Assembly (NCBI RefSeq): GCF_041296385.1
Contig: NW_027184063.1
Span: forward strand, 1,364,001-1,428,000
Direction of reading: 5' to 3'
DNA from: Aphelocoma coerulescens
Lineage: Eukaryota > Chordata > Aves > Passeriformes > Corvidae
DNA: 64,000 bases
Shown: piece by piece, positions 8,822-19,559 of the stretch
How positions within the stretch are numbered: position 1 is the stretch's first letter
Layout: every line of letters starts with the position of its first letter
Notes under the pieces: generated by a model
What the model saw: the letters and a program-made list of their open reading frames with translations, nothing else
The model's database searches: none
What the model was told of the DNA's origin: nothing
Program-made: the position numbers and the translations under genes

Positions 8822-9097
8822 TGTTGCAGTGGCGATACTGTAACACGCCTATATCAAACCAGGAGTCCCGTGGAAAAGAAATACATATAGACGGATTCTT
8901 GATAGATGTTTCAGAGATGTTTATTTCCCCAGCCGCATGGCCGGGCTCTGCCCAGGAACTGTTACAGGCAGGAGGAACCGAGGGTCCTTGCCTGCGCAGG
9001 AAACACAAACCAACCCATGGGGAACAAGGCTGACCAGGGGCAGGGAAACCCCGTGTCTCCCCTCAGGGCTACATGGCGGGGGGAGGAGACCCCGACA
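8822..9097 (-). mobile_element. 5' LTR of the cold-shock element
   Basis: This is a 276-bp LTR with the same ends as its partner at 6862-7153. It differs by roughly 20 substitutions and a deletion of about 20 bp in the GC-rich part. The primer-binding-like site follows at about 8818 reading leftwards. Confidence 0.8.
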
Positions 9098-9250
9098 GAC
9101 ATGTACTTATGGCTAGCTTCCACAGAAAAATTATTAAATCAAACAGCATGGTCTTACTGCTGTACCTCAATACAAAAGTGATTCAAACCAAAATGGTTTG
9201 GATTTTTTTCCCCCAATTCCATGTGCCCCTTAAGTTGGGTGCCAAATTTA

Positions 9251-9854
9251 TGTCTTGGTTTTGGAGACAAGACTTCAGGAGGAAACACTCTGGAATGAGT
9301 GTCTCCTCCAAAGGGAAAAGGACCTCCCCATTTCCTCCACCAGTAAGACAAGTGGGTCACAAGAACGTAAAGTGGGAAAAACCCCAAACTGTTTATTAAC
9401 ACCAAACAAAGCAGGGTAGAACAGGGGAAACAAACCCCGAAATACAACAAATTCCTGGAGAGGGAACAGACACACGGGCTCGGACCAGCCGGGGACACCC
9501 CGCGGGCCCGCTGGGGCCACCCTGCAGGCTCCCCGGACCAGAGGGAAGGGAAGGGAAGCAGTGAGGCAAGGGGGAGGGAAGGGAAAAAGAACAAGAAAAA
9601 CCAACAGAACCTTCTTCCAGCTAGCCACAACACCAAAAACCCAAGGAGCCGCACAACGCCCCCGGCGAACTCCCTACAAGGCCCTGTCGAGACCCCGGAG
9701 CCCCTGAGCCGTTGGGCTCTAGCCGTTGAACTGACCCTCACTCACGTCCTGTGGCTCTGGCCCCACCCCCAGGTCCATCCTAAAGACACAGCGTCCTTGG
9801 GCATTGAGCGGAGGGTTAAGGAATAAAGCAGCCTCATAACATCACCCCAGGACA
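9251..9854 (-). mobile_element. ERV-L-like 5' LTR inside MHC exon 2, copy U2
   Basis: This is the minus-strand counterpart of the LTR at 5074-5678, 604 bp long. The next minus-strand bases give a primer-like site TTTGGCACCCAAC. The leader then runs to the gag split by the cold-shock element, so this is the 5' end of the provirus that supplied the gag at 5826-6860. Confidence 0.8.
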
Positions 9855-10622
9855 GTGTTCCAGCACCGGGCCTGTTTCTCCCCATACAGTGTGTCCCCCA
9901 CGCAGTGCCCCACATTGCTGTCCAAGTGCAGGAGCTGCTCCAGGCTGGAGCTGAACCTCACCACAAACCCCACCTGGTCGGTACCATTAATGAAACAACA
10001 GTTGGACTTTACCATGTGCTGGAAGAGCTCTGTGTATGCAGGACACAGGTGAGGGGGTGCCCCCCCAGCAGCCCCCAGCACCCCACAGCAAGCCAAGAGC
10101 TCAGGGGGCCACCCCAGATCCCCACTCCACAACCCCTGGCTCCACGGCCTCCATGGGACCTTCCTTCCTGCAGTCCCACCCTCATTTCCACCCTTTTTCT
10201 CTTTTCTCCCCTCCTTTCCTATCAATCCCCAGCTGCCAGCCCCTTCCCCCATCAGTTTGGGGGTCCCAGTCCCCCCTTTTAACCCTTTCCCAACCCTTTT
10301 CACACAATCCTACCAATCCCCGGCCCCCTCCTGCCCAGTTTTGCGATCCCACCCTTCCATTCCCCAATTTCTAAGCTTTCCCATGCCTCTCCCATCATCC
10401 CCCAGTCCTCAGCCTCCTTCCCATTCTGTCTTTAGGGGGTCCCACTCCCCCTCCAACTCATTTTATGGGTCCCACACACCCATTTTCCCTCCTCTCCCCA
10501 CTTTTCCCACCATACCCGCACTCCTCTTCCCACCCCCTCTCAGCTCACCTGAGAGCTCCATGCCTGTAGCCGGGGGGCTCCCAGCACCACCAGTGCCACC
10601 AGTATGGCCCCAGCTGCCCCAT
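9855..10622 (-). pseudogene. MHC class II beta-like fragment, copy U2
   Basis: The minus-strand leader exon is 10549-10622 (74 bp, as in U1). Truncated exon 2 is 9855-10029, ending where the LTR begins. Exon 2 keeps an NGT glycosylation site and RYWN, and stays open. The leader has the same frameshift as the other copies. No later exons are present. Confidence 0.72.
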
Positions 10623-11116
10623 CCCAAGCTCTGGGCAGGTGCTGAAACCTCCCCTCTCTCCCTTAATTCTGCTCCCGGGGGGCACTGGAGCGGAGGGGGC
10701 CCAGGTGGGGAGGTCTGGGTGCAGCAGATCTGCCTGGCACCTGGGCAGTCATCAGTGAGAAAAGCTCAGAGTGGCTAAAAATTATTTTGTGACTTCTTTG
10801 GTTGGCTGAGGAAAGGCCCAGGAGCTGAGATAAGGACCAGGAGAGCTCCTGCCCTGATCACCAGCACGGAAAACCAGACCCATCTGGGGACAGGGATTGC
10901 ATTTCTTAGCAATGAAATCAGAGCATGAGAATGTGAAGTGAAATAAATCTCCCAAACATCCTCCTCCCACAATGGGGATCATCTGGAACAGGGGTCACCA
11001 GGTCTCTGCCCAACGGGGGTCACTGTGGATCACCCGACATGGATCCTCTGCTGCGAGATGAAGTTGGAGCAGTGCACAAAGCTTTTCCTGCACTCGGGGC
11101 ACTTGCAGGGCTTCCC

Positions 11117-12361
11117 TTACTGGTGGCTCCGTTGGTGTCTGGTCAAGTGAGAGCTCCTGGAGAAGCTCTTCCCACACTCGGGACACTCGTAGGGCCTCTC
11201 CCCGCTGTGGATCTTCTGGTGGCAGAGGAGACTGGAGTTTTGGCTGAAGCTCTTCCCACACTCAGAACACTCGTAGGGCCTCTCCCCGGTGTGGATCCGC
11301 TGGTGGCAGCTAAGACTATAGCTATGGCTGAAGCTCTTCCCACACTCAGAACACTCGTAGGGCCTCTCCCCAGTGTGGATCCTCTGGTGGCAGCTAAGAC
11401 TATGTCGCTGCCTGAAGCTCTTCCCACACTCAGGACACTCGTAGGGCCTCTCGCCGGTGTGGATGCGTTTGTGCCTGATGAGGTGGGAGTTGCTCTTGAA
11501 GCCCTTCCCGCAGTCGGGGCAGTGGAAGGGCCTCTCATCTGTGTGAATCCGCTGGTGCAGGAGAACTCTGGAGCTGGTCTGAAACCTCTTCCCACATTCG
11601 CCACACTCGTAGGGCCTCTCGCCAGTGTGGATCTTCTGGTGGTGAATCAGGCTGGAGCTCTGTCTGAAGCTCTTCCCACATTCCCCACACACATAGAGCC
11701 GTTCCCCAGTATGAATCAACCGGTGTTGGATCAGGTTGGAGCTCTGTCTGAAGCTCTGCCCACATTCCCCACACACGTAGGGGCGTTCCCCAGTATGGAT
11801 CAACTGGTGGTGGATCAAGTTGGTGCTCCGGCTGAAGCTCTTCGCACATTCCAAGCACTTGTAGCGTTTCTCCCTAGCGTGACGCTGCTCATGGACCACC
11901 AAGGCTGAATGCTGGCTGGATCTCTGGCCACCTTCCCGGTGCAGGGTGGGTCTTTCCTCCTCACAACTCCCTGGGCTGCGTTTGCAGCCCCTCGTCCTGC
12001 ACGATCTCCGGTGGTTTTCCTCCCCGTTGGTATCCTGCACTGTGGAGCTGCTCAAAATGGCCTCTTCCACCAGGTTCTGCTGTGGGGATTTGTCCTCCCT
12101 GGGCTCCATCCTCAGTTCCTTGTCTGGGGGAGGAAGGACAAGGAGAGGATGGGATTTGCCTCCGTGCCACAGGGAAGGGGAAGGAGATCCCCCCCGTCCG
12201 TCACCGGCAGGACGGCCTTGGCAGTGGGGTTGTCCTGCAGCCGGGGGTGATGCTGGGCTGGGAGATGGGGCAGGAGAGAGGGGGAAAGGGGCAGGGACTT
12301 CCTCCTCACCTGCCTGGGTGTCATGGGGCATCTTCCTCTTTCTCACAGCCTTCGCCTCCAT
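11117..12361 (-). CDS. ZNF-B: nine-finger C2H2 zinc-finger protein
   Basis: The gene has two coding exons: 12310-12361 (product [17 protein letters not shown]) and 11117-12123, with an intron at 12124-12309 (GT...CCCCCAG). The spliced product is 352 residues with no breaks. An acidic/basic N-terminal region (about 1-98) contains EPREDKSP, a segment typical of this avian family. Nine regular C2H2 fingers joined by TGERPY-type linkers follow, ending SHQ-stop. No KRAB or SCAN domain is evident. The protein is expected to bind specific DNA in the nucleus. The target is unknown. The intron is also open in frame, so a 453-codon frame reading through it is not evidence for a longer protein. A decayed finger-like sequence lies past the stop. 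The likely poly(A) site reads AAGAAA, not AATAAA. Confidence 0.85.
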   Translation of the reverse strand: MEAKAVRKRKMPHDTQAGEEEVPAPFPLSPAPSPSPASPPAAGQPHCQGRPAGDGRGGSPSPSLWHGGKSHPLLVLPPPDKELRMEPREDKSPQQNLVEEAILSSSTVQDTNGEENHRRSCRTRGCKRSPGSCEEERPTLHREGGQRSSQHSALVVHEQRHAREKRYKCLECAKSFSRSTNLIHHQLIHTGERPYVCGECGQSFRQSSNLIQHRLIHTGERLYVCGECGKSFRQSSSLIHHQKIHTGERPYECGECGKRFQTSSRVLLHQRIHTDERPFHCPDCGKGFKSNSHLIRHKRIHTGERPYECPECGKSFRQRHSLSCHQRIHTGERPYECSECGKSFSHSYSLSCHQRIHTGERPYECSECGKSFSQNSSLLCHQKIHSGERPYECPECGKSFSRSSHLTRHQRSHQ

Positions 12362-12875
12362 CTGGCCAAGGTTTGGGAGTGGGAAATCCTGGTTTGGAGG
12401 GAAAAACAAGGTGTGAGTGTGTTGGCTTAGGGGTTGCTCCTGCCCATGTCCTTCTCTAGAAGTCACCGGGCATATCATGACTGTAAAATCCTCTCAAATA
12501 CCGTGCTGGATTGAACTGGCATGAGAAATGAACCCCACTTATCTGCCCCAAGAGAGATGAAGGTGGGAGTTACAATTCACCAAAGAGATGACAAGAAATA
12601 CCATGATACAGCTGTAACCCACAAAGGCTGAGTATAACCAGGCACCCTGGGACAAGAGCAGAACGGTGGTGCTTAGTTCCTGTGCTGAGCACCACCTCGT
12701 CCCCCTGCATGCAAAACAAAAGGAAAGAAAACAAAGCCTGTTGGTCGCAGTGGTAGACACACTTTCCTGTCCAAGTGATGGGTGCAGTCTTGTCGACAGC
12801 AGTGGCCACAGTCCTGTTGGAGTTCTGCTCCTGCCCTGGATCTCTTGAGTGTTGCCAGAAGGCCCCAAACCCAGA

Positions 12876-13280
12876 TTTTATATGCTCAGGTTCAGGTGGG
12901 AAATGCTTAGCCCCTCCCCCAGGGCGGGCAGTTTCACGATAGATAGATGTCATCCTGGGAGTCATGGGATATTTTGGGAGCCTTGATGGTCTCAGTCCTT
13001 GCAGCTGCCCATTGTGCTGGGGCCATTCAGTCCATGATGGCCCATCAGCAGAGGTGAGCCCTCAGGCTGGGTGGGACTGTGCTGCTGCTACCCCCGAGGG
13101 AGTTATCACAGCTGAGTCATTGGTGTTCAGAAAAAGAAACACTGCCCTGCCTCCCAGGGTTTGCCTCTCCTTCCTTATCTCATTTAACAGCCAGCTCCTC
13201 ATAGCCTGAGGGGTCGGGGGTGCACTGGGCAGCTCCTGCAAAGGACCCATCATGAACAGCTCATCAGAAATGAGATAAGG
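12876..13280 (-). promoter_or_regulatory. TATA promoter and GATA/NF-E2-like cluster upstream of ZNF-B
   Basis: On the minus strand this has AGATAAGG-type sites at 13174-13180 and 13273-13280 (opposite orientations), TGACTCAGC at 13111-13119, and TATAAAA at 12876-12882. Order and spacing match U1. The fourth site (GGATAA in U1) is changed to TGATAA. The cluster lies about 0.5-0.9 kb upstream of the ZNF-B start codon. Confidence 0.5.
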
Positions 13281-13403
13281 GGAGTGGAATGCACAGTTTG
13301 GTCTCACCCACAGAGGGCTAAAGTGGCACCCTGCTCCTGTCAGCAGCACAGGCTGGCAGGGAGATGGCATTGTAAGGTCTTGCTCCACTTGGCTTTCAGC
13401 CCA

Positions 13404-13805
13404 CTAACCCACGGGAAGGGTCCCTTCCCACCCCAATCCTTCCGGGCTTCTGGCAGGGACTCGCTTGCCTTTCCTTCCTCCCTCTGCTTCCAGCTGGGAA
13501 TGTGCTGGGAAATGTCCAGCAAAGCAGCCTTTGCTGTCTGCTCTGGGAGCCCACCCAGCTGCTGCACCTTGTCCCCTGGCCCTGCACAGCTCCCGTGGGA
13601 GGCACAGCAGGACCAGCAAAATGCAAGCCTCAGGAATGCCCCTCTGGCATCCACGGCATGCCCTCCAGGCATCTGGAATTCCAGTTCCCAGCAAGGAGAA
13701 GATGTTCCTGCCCTTGAAGGCAAAGCTCTCAGGAAGGAGCCAAAAGCCAAGTGCTGCAAGATCTTCCAGTGACATTTCACTGCCAGCCTTCATCACCTCA
13801 TCCAT
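13404..13805 (-). other. Unrecognised 133-codon open frame, copy 2 of 4
   Basis: This is the minus-strand copy of the frame at 1381-1782, same length and unbroken. Here it stays open further upstream (to 14099). No family was recognised, and it is likely non-coding. Confidence 0.2.
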
Positions 13806-14399
13806 GGTTGTTTTAGCTGGTGGATTGGGAACAAAATCAGGGGAGGGCCTTTGGTGGGAGCTGCCCTGGCTCCAGAGAGACACTGAGAGACAAACAGAGC
13901 AGGCAAAGAAAGGCAGAAGAGGAAGGAGAACACAAATACAATCAGCTGAGAAGGTGGCACTCTGGAAACCAGACCAGAACTGACTGAAAATGAATGTGAC
14001 AGAAAGAAAGAATTTGGAATTGTGATTTCCTATCAAAATACAATTTCCTGCCTTTCTCACAAACCTCCTCCTGCTGTCATTCAGCAGGGCTTTCACCAAG
14101 TGCTCTGCTGGGAGTGGATGTTCCAGGCTGCAGACACAAGGAAACCCGGAATGGGCTTCTTCCTGCTCCTGGGGAGTTTGACATCCTCAGCCGAGGAGAT
14201 GAGGAGGCAGCAGAAGAAAAGGGCAGCTGGGGTTCACCCTTCCACAGGAATAAGAGGGGGAAAGTCTCTCGTCCTCTCTGTCTCTGCTCCCACAGGGATA
14301 TGAAGGCTGATCCCAGACCCCCAAGGGTCACATTCAGGGCTGCCTTCCTGGAATGCTCGTGTGGATTGGAGGGGCAGCGTGGCAGCACCCGGATCTTGG

Positions 14400-14960
14400 A
14401 CCACCCAGCTGCCCCCCCAAGTTTAGTTTCTCTGTCCCTCTCCTACCTGGGGAGTCCCGGGGCGGTCTCCAAGCCTCTCTTGTCTGGGAATGATTCGGGG
14501 GTGGGGATGGTCTCTGTCCCTCTCACCCCACTCAGTGCCTGGTGAGGGTCTCTGTCCTTCTCCCCTTGGGATCCTCGGGAGGTGCTTGTGTGGGTTTGGG
14601 GGTGTCTGTGTCGCTCTCACCCCAATGGTGCTTGGGCTGGGTCACCCCAGGGGTGAGAAGGACAGAGACTCCCCCGGCCTCCCCAGGTATGAGAAGGTTG
14701 GAGAGCCCCTGAGCGCACTCAGCAGTGTGAGGGACACAGAGCCCTTGGTCCCCAGTCCCGCACAAGCATTCCCTGGGGCAAGAGGGATGGAGATGCCTGA
14801 GCATCCCCAAGGGTGAAAGGGACAGGGACACTGCCTTGGGAATGCCCTGGAGTGAGAGGGACAGGGACAACCCCACCAAGCCCCTCCCCAGCATCCCCCA
14901 GGGAGAGAGGCACACAGACCCCTTGAGCATCCCCTGGGTGCCGGACAAAATAAACTTGGC
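14400..14960. repeat. Degenerate GC-rich minisatellite
   Basis: Loosely repeated units of about 35-60 bp are built on GAGAGGGACAGAGAC / CCCCAGGAATGCC-like motifs. The same stretch occurs near 25910-26430 and 55060-55580 in the other orientation. Several open frames here are by-products of the repeat. Confidence 0.55.
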
Positions 14961-15077
14961 AGAAATCAAACTTAACTCTACCTAAAATGCTTGGAGGAAT
15001 GTTTGCTCTTCCCACAAGCCACTTGTGATGAAAACGCAAACAAACCCCAACCATGAATGATCCGACAGCCCAAGCAG

Positions 15078-15347
15078 TTATGGTGGCAATTCAAAGGTCC
15101 AGCGGTTCCCGCACAGCTCCAGCTCAGCTGCTGGCAGGTTCCTGTCAAAGAAAAGTGAATGTTCGGCCCAATACAGATGATTTAAAGGAAGGATAAACTC
15201 TGTGTAGCTGTCACAGAGGTGACAGGGATGAAGAGAAAAATGATTCTCATATTTGGCAAACGGCCCCAGCCTGTGAAAGAGAAGAGGGGGGAGAGCAAGG
15301 GCGTGACAGAGACAGAGACCTCCCCTGGGGAGGGGCGAGTGTGACAC
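15078..15347 (-). other. Short conserved open frame of unknown nature
   Basis: An 89-codon frame ends RWTFELPP-stop and is also open in U3 (25399-25779, +) and U4 (54550-54930, +). Two acceptor-like sites (TTTCACAG and TTTTACAG) lie inside it in the sense direction. It could therefore be one or two terminal exons of an unknown gene. No family was recognised. Confidence 0.25.
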
Positions 15348-15567
15348 TGTCCCCTGTGTGTGTGGCCTTCCCGGGGTGGGGGTTTCACAGCGGAGCCAGT
15401 CTGGGTAAGGGGGGTGGTGTTCACTCCCCCTGGGCTGGGGTTACCCCACACCCCCAAACTCTCCTCCCGCCCCCTTGGTTGGGGGATGGGGGTGCAAACC
15501 TGGCCTCAGCAAATGGGTCTGGGGGCTGGGGCCTCCCCCAGCCAGGGCTGATTTTCAGGACAGCTCT

Positions 15568-15918
15568 GGCCTTGGCTTTCTGGTGGATTCATTCTCCTCC
15601 CTCAGCCTTGTTTCCTCCTCCCTAGACCTGAGATCCCTGGCTAAGAGTCCCCCTTTCCCTGATCTCAAGGTTCCTTAGCTAAACTTGCAGCTCAAAGTTC
15701 CCCTCAGGAGGCACATTCAGGGACAGGGGGTGCTTGGGTGGTGGCAGCTCCTTTATACAGTTCTGCCATAATGGGCAAAAAGCCCTTCATGACAAAGTCT
15801 CAGCTGAGAACCACAACATTTCAGTCTCTCAGCAGCCCCCAGAGCATTCCCGGTGTTGCCAGATGTAAAATCCTCTGTGCCAGGTGGGCTCCCACAAGGC
15901 TCATTCCTCAAACCTGTC
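15568..15918. other. U2-only segment, absent from U3 and U4
   Basis: About 350 bp are missing from the equivalent places at 25300 and 54450. Part (TACAGTTCTGCCATAATGGGC) resembles a stretch near 20740 and 49745, so it belongs to an older repeated unit. No gene was seen. Confidence 0.5.
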
Positions 15919-16079
15919 TTGGGGCTGAGTCAGGGATGCAGTATCCCATGATGGTTTGTGCTTAGCGAGTGGGAACCTTCTGTTCCCGTGGTGTTTTGTT
16001 CTGTTGTGCTCTCTGTATTTTATAGTAAAGACCTGTTCCTCCTTTTCCTGCATTTTTGCTTGGGAGCCCTGTAATTTTG

Positions 16080-16290
16080 GAATTGGATCCAAGGGGATCA
16101 TCGGGGCACTGCTGGGCCCCATGGAAGCAAGGGGCCAGTGTGATTCTGAGAGGCCCCATGGATCCAAGGAGACCATTGTGCTCCTGCAGGTCCTCATGGA
16201 ATCGCAGAGTCCATTGTGACACTGCTGGGCCCCGTGGAGCCAAGGACACTTTTGTGACACTGAGGGACCCCGTGGAAGCAAGGGAACCTG
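16080..16290 (+). repeat. Dispersed 37-38 bp minisatellite, short array
   Basis: Units read roughly CCCATGGAAGCAAGGG followed by CATTGTGACACTG. They are the same family as the arrays at 19930-20160, 20810-21079, 22263-22905, 24940-25140, 47609-48843 and their copies. Confidence 0.6.
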
Positions 16291-16525
16291 GAACAGCTCT
16301 GGCTGGCTTGGCCTCCTGGTGGCCACCTGACAGCTCCAGCTGATCTTGGAATGTTGAGAGTCGCTTCTCATCTGCCCCTGGAGCTCTGGGGCTCTTTGTT
16401 TTCCTTCCTATGGAACAGATCCGTCCTTCTCCTCCAGCGGCCCATGGCCAAAACTGAGATTCCTCTTCCAAATTGCTGTGTATCCAAGGACTGTTCCCAG
16501 ATGAAACCTGCCAGGACAATCAGCT

Positions 16526-17108
16526 CTACCGGGCTTGGCCTCCCAGGGACACCCTCTCCTCTGCCTTCATGACACTGAAGTAAGTCTGTTTGGCGTCAGG
16601 CTGTTCCACAGGCAATCCCGCTTCCTTCAGGACTGCTGTTGCCCCTGTGCCCACTGCCCCCCAAAAGAACAGGCTGCCCTGTGGGGGAACAAATGCTGCT
16701 TCTCCTGGGGAAAGCCTCAGCGAGGGCTCAGTTTGACATTGGTCATTGCGGTGACTGCAGGAAAGGGGCACCCCACCATGGGGTATTTCTTGGTCAGCTC
16801 CAGACATAAAGAGTGGGAAACTGTCTGAGACTCGGGTTGTGGCCTCGAAGGCACTACTGTGGTTTGCAGGGATCTGCAGGGCAGCACAGCCCTGGCAGTG
16901 CCCGGGAGTGGTCCCTTTGGAGGTGGTGTTGGATCTGATGGGGACAAGGAGGACTCTGTGGGGCTGGGGGTGGCCTTGAGACTCTCCATGGCACTGAGGG
17001 GGAGCTCCATAGATGTGAGTTGGTGTCTGGGGCTGAGGGGCCATAGGGGGTTGGAAGAGCTGTACCTGGCCAAGGGAATGTGTGTGAGGACAGCAGTGAC
17101 CTCTTGGC
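16526..17108 (-). other. Unrecognised block at the far end of U2
   Basis: An open frame of 172 codons (16526-17044, -) is shared in part with 24070-24680 and 53221-53830. In those two copies the frame is interrupted. No recognised domain was seen. It ends at the junction with the tandem duplication. Confidence 0.2.
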
Positions 17109-18624
17109 CGGGGCTGCAGCCAGGGGTGGCCAGGGCTGTCCTGCAGAGCAGGGTCCTGCAGCCCAGGGCGCTGTGCTGGGACAGGGACTCTGCTACCTGC
17201 CAGGGGCAGCTCTCAGCCGGCCCGGGGAGCTGCTGCCAGCGCTGGGCGAAGAGCTGCGGGGGGAAGGACTGACCCTGAGCAGGGCAGGTGCTGCTGCTGA
17301 GAGCTGCTGGCTGGGGCAGGGCTGCTCCCAGCTCCAGACCAGCATGGACACAGCTCTGGAGGCACTTCCCAAAAGAAGGTAAGCCAGGGAATGCTGTCAA
17401 GATCAGGAGCGCTCCTGAGCGTGTTTGGATTTCCTGCTTGGAGCAGGCTGGGAAGGTTGCGGGATGAGAGAAGCAGAACAGGAGTTGGAATCCCAGAATG
17501 ACAGAACATTCTGAGTCTCTGCTATTGTCCTTGTTATAGTTATTATTATTACTCCTCTGACATTGTCACTGCTATCTGGTGCTCTCAGGGGGGCTCTGGG
17601 ATCTTCAGCAGCGGAGTCAGGCTCTGCCCTTGGGATTCCTGCCAGTCAGGGCTGTCCATGGGAATGGGGTGTCCAAGCTTCCCTGTGCCCTGTGGGGCTG
17701 TGGGCAAAGCAGTCCATGGGAAAGGGGAATGAGCTGAGCCTCCCTCCCTGAGATACCATCGTGGGTACACCCATGGCTCTCCTCACTGTGTCCTTCCAAG
17801 CTCTGAGCTGCCCTCCTGGGTGCAAATCTGTGCCAGAGCCTCTCGGCGTGCCCTGAATGTCCCCCGGGGAAGTGCAGAGATGCCACAGCTGAGGAAATGC
17901 TGCTGGGTTTGCCAAGGGCAGCGTGAGTGTCCCTGGCAGAAGGGGGTGCTGAGACCTTGCTCAGAGACCTTTAGAGAGGGTGAGACATTCAGGGATCCCT
18001 GTGCTCTGGGCAGGGTCTGGTTTATGCCAGGGTGAGCCGGGAGTGTGATTGTGCTCTGACTGCAGCCAAAGGGGCAAGCCTAGGGCAGTTGGGAACAAGC
18101 CCATGCAGCCCCTCAGCTTGCCCTGAGCCACAGGGAATCCTTTGCCTCTCACCTCTCTCAGTGGCAAAGGTGGAGTGCAGCAGAAATGCTGGGGATTTCT
18201 GACCTCAGAGAAGCAGGAATGATGTGTGGGTAGGAAAACCTTTCCTAAAACTCGCTCCTGCCATCCCTGTCCTGTGGAACTGAGAGTAAAACTGCTACCA
18301 AGCCTTTCTAGGAGGGAGTCCACTGACAAATCCTGACTCTCCAGCCTTGTCCCTCTGCCACACGGCCACAAACCCAGGGCAGTGGGGCAGGGATGGCTCC
18401 TCGACAGCCCCCAGGCACAGGCCTGGCTGCTCCTGGCACACTCAGACAGCACAAGTGGAGCTCAGGCAGGCAACTGGGTGAAGGTTTTCCCAGAGAAGGA
18501 ACAAAGGTGGGGCAGTCCCAGTGGCACAGTCTGCAGGGAATGGCGCAGGTTTGGCTCCAAGCAGCCTGTCCTGACTTGTCACTGTCCTTTCTCCATGAAC
18601 AGGTGCCCATGGCCAGACACAGCA
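17109..18624 (+). other. 5' region of the first olfactory receptor
   Basis: No coding gene was recognised. The region is paralogous to 45169-46284. About 400 bp (17798-18198) are missing from that copy. A polypyrimidine run and CATGAACAG acceptor just before 18601 suggest a 5' untranslated exon splices to the receptor exon, a common olfactory receptor layout. Confidence 0.45.
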
Positions 18625-19539
18625 ATGTCCAACAGCAGCTCCATCAGCCACTTCCTCCTGCTGCCATTGGCAGACACATGGCAGCTGCAGCTCCTGCACT
18701 TCTGCCTCTTCCTGGGCATCTCCCTGGCTGCCCTCCTGGCCAACGGCCTCATCATCAGCGCCGGAGCCTGCGGCCAGCACCTGCACAGCCCCATGTTCTT
18801 CTTCCTGCTCAGCCTGGCCCTCACCGACCTGGGCTCCATCTGCACCACTGTCCCCAAAGCCATGCACAATTCCCTCTGGGGCACCAGGCACATCTCCTAC
18901 ACAGGATGTGCTGCTCAGGTGTTTCTGATTGTCTTCTTTCTTGGAACACAGGATTTCCTCCTCACCCTCATGTGCTACGACCGCTATGTGTCCATCTGTA
19001 AAGCCCTGGGCAGCAGGCCTTGTGCCCACATGGCAGCAGCGTCCTGGGCCAGTGGCTTTCTCACTGCTCTGCTGCACACGGCCAATACATTTTCTCTGCC
19101 CCTGTGCCAGGACAACGCCCTGGGCCAGTTCTTCTGTGAAATCCCACACATCCTCAGGCTCTCCTGCTCCGACACATACCTGAGGGAATTTGGGCTTCTT
19201 GCTTTTAGTACTTTTCCTTTTTTGGGTTGTTTTGTGTTCATGCTTTTCTCCTATGTGCAGATCTTCAGGGCCATGCTGAGGATCCCCTCTGAGCAGGGCC
19301 GGCACAAAGCCTTTTGCACGTGTCTCCCTCACCTGGCCGTGGTCTCTCTGTTTCTCAGCACTGGCACATTTGCTCACCTGAAGCCCCCCTCCATCTCGTC
19401 CCCATCCCTGGATGTGGTGGTGTCAGTTCTGTACTCGGTGGTGCCTCCAGCCCTGAACCCCCTCATCTACAGCCTGAGGAACCAGGAGCTCAAGGATGCC
19501 CTGAGGAAAATGATGACTGTCTCTTTTCAGAAGCAATAA
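18625..19539 (+). CDS. Olfactory receptor, OR14-type, with a 6-residue deletion
   Basis: This is a single-exon frame of 304 residues. It has seven hydrophobic segments, an N-terminal glycosylation signal (MSNSSS), PMFFFLLSLALTDL in the second membrane segment, CYDRYVSIC at the end of the third, KAFCTCLPHLAVV at the sixth and NPLIYSLRN at the seventh. These are olfactory-receptor signatures, and the overall pattern is that of the large bird OR14 clade. The product would be a G-protein-coupled odorant receptor on ciliary membranes. The paralogue at 46285-47217 has six more residues (HYGTLL) after CKAL in the second intracellular loop. Here 18 bp are missing in frame at about 19006. That loop contacts the G protein, so function is doubtful. 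The start was chosen where receptor similarity begins, although the frame is open further upstream. Confidence 0.85.
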   Translation: MSNSSSISHFLLLPLADTWQLQLLHFCLFLGISLAALLANGLIISAGACGQHLHSPMFFFLLSLALTDLGSICTTVPKAMHNSLWGTRHISYTGCAAQVFLIVFFLGTQDFLLTLMCYDRYVSICKALGSRPCAHMAAASWASGFLTALLHTANTFSLPLCQDNALGQFFCEIPHILRLSCSDTYLREFGLLAFSTFPFLGCFVFMLFSYVQIFRAMLRIPSEQGRHKAFCTCLPHLAVVSLFLSTGTFAHLKPPSISSPSLDVVVSVLYSVVPPALNPLIYSLRNQELKDALRKMMTVSFQKQ

Positions 19540-19559
19540 ACTCTACTTTTCTGCTCCAG

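Larger units (their letters stand above)
6862..9097 (-). mobile_element. Small LTR retroelement carrying a cold-shock-domain ORF
   Basis: This minus-strand element has two LTRs in the same orientation (5' LTR 8822-9097, 3' LTR 6862-7153). Both have TGTCGGGG...CTGCAACA ends. A perfect 6-bp target duplication, GACATG, flanks it (6856-6861 and 9098-9103). A candidate primer site (TGGTGGGGAATTG) lies three bases inside the 5' LTR, and a polypurine tract (GGGGGAAA) abuts the 3' LTR at 7154-7161. The interior is only 1.67 kb. It holds a matrix-like gag remnant, a GC-rich Pro/Ala/Arg stretch and a Y-box cold-shock frame, with no pol or env. It would have to move using enzymes of another element. LTR divergence of several percent plus indels suggests an older insertion. 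Confidence 0.8.
9140..17090 (-). repeat. Core unit copy U2, right arm of the palindrome and beyond
   Basis: In reverse orientation this block matches U1 from about 9140 to 13960. It matches U3 (24130-31400) along its whole length. A stretch of about 350 bp at 15568-15918 is present here but absent from U3 and U4. The right end meets the start of the tandem duplication at about 17109. Confidence 0.85.

Noticed and set aside
11039..11908. A 289-codon repetitive frame on the plus strand
   Set aside because: It is the antisense of the ZNF-B fingers. The repeat pattern mirrors the 28-codon finger period.
11117..12478. A single 453-codon zinc-finger frame starting [10 protein letters not shown]
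   Set aside because: It reads through the intron 12124-12309, which has GT and CCCCCAG ends and is spliced at the same place in the other copies. The shorter two-exon model fits the family.
18442..19377. A 311-codon minus-strand frame over the olfactory receptor
   Set aside because: It is the antisense of a well-recognised receptor, with no independent features.
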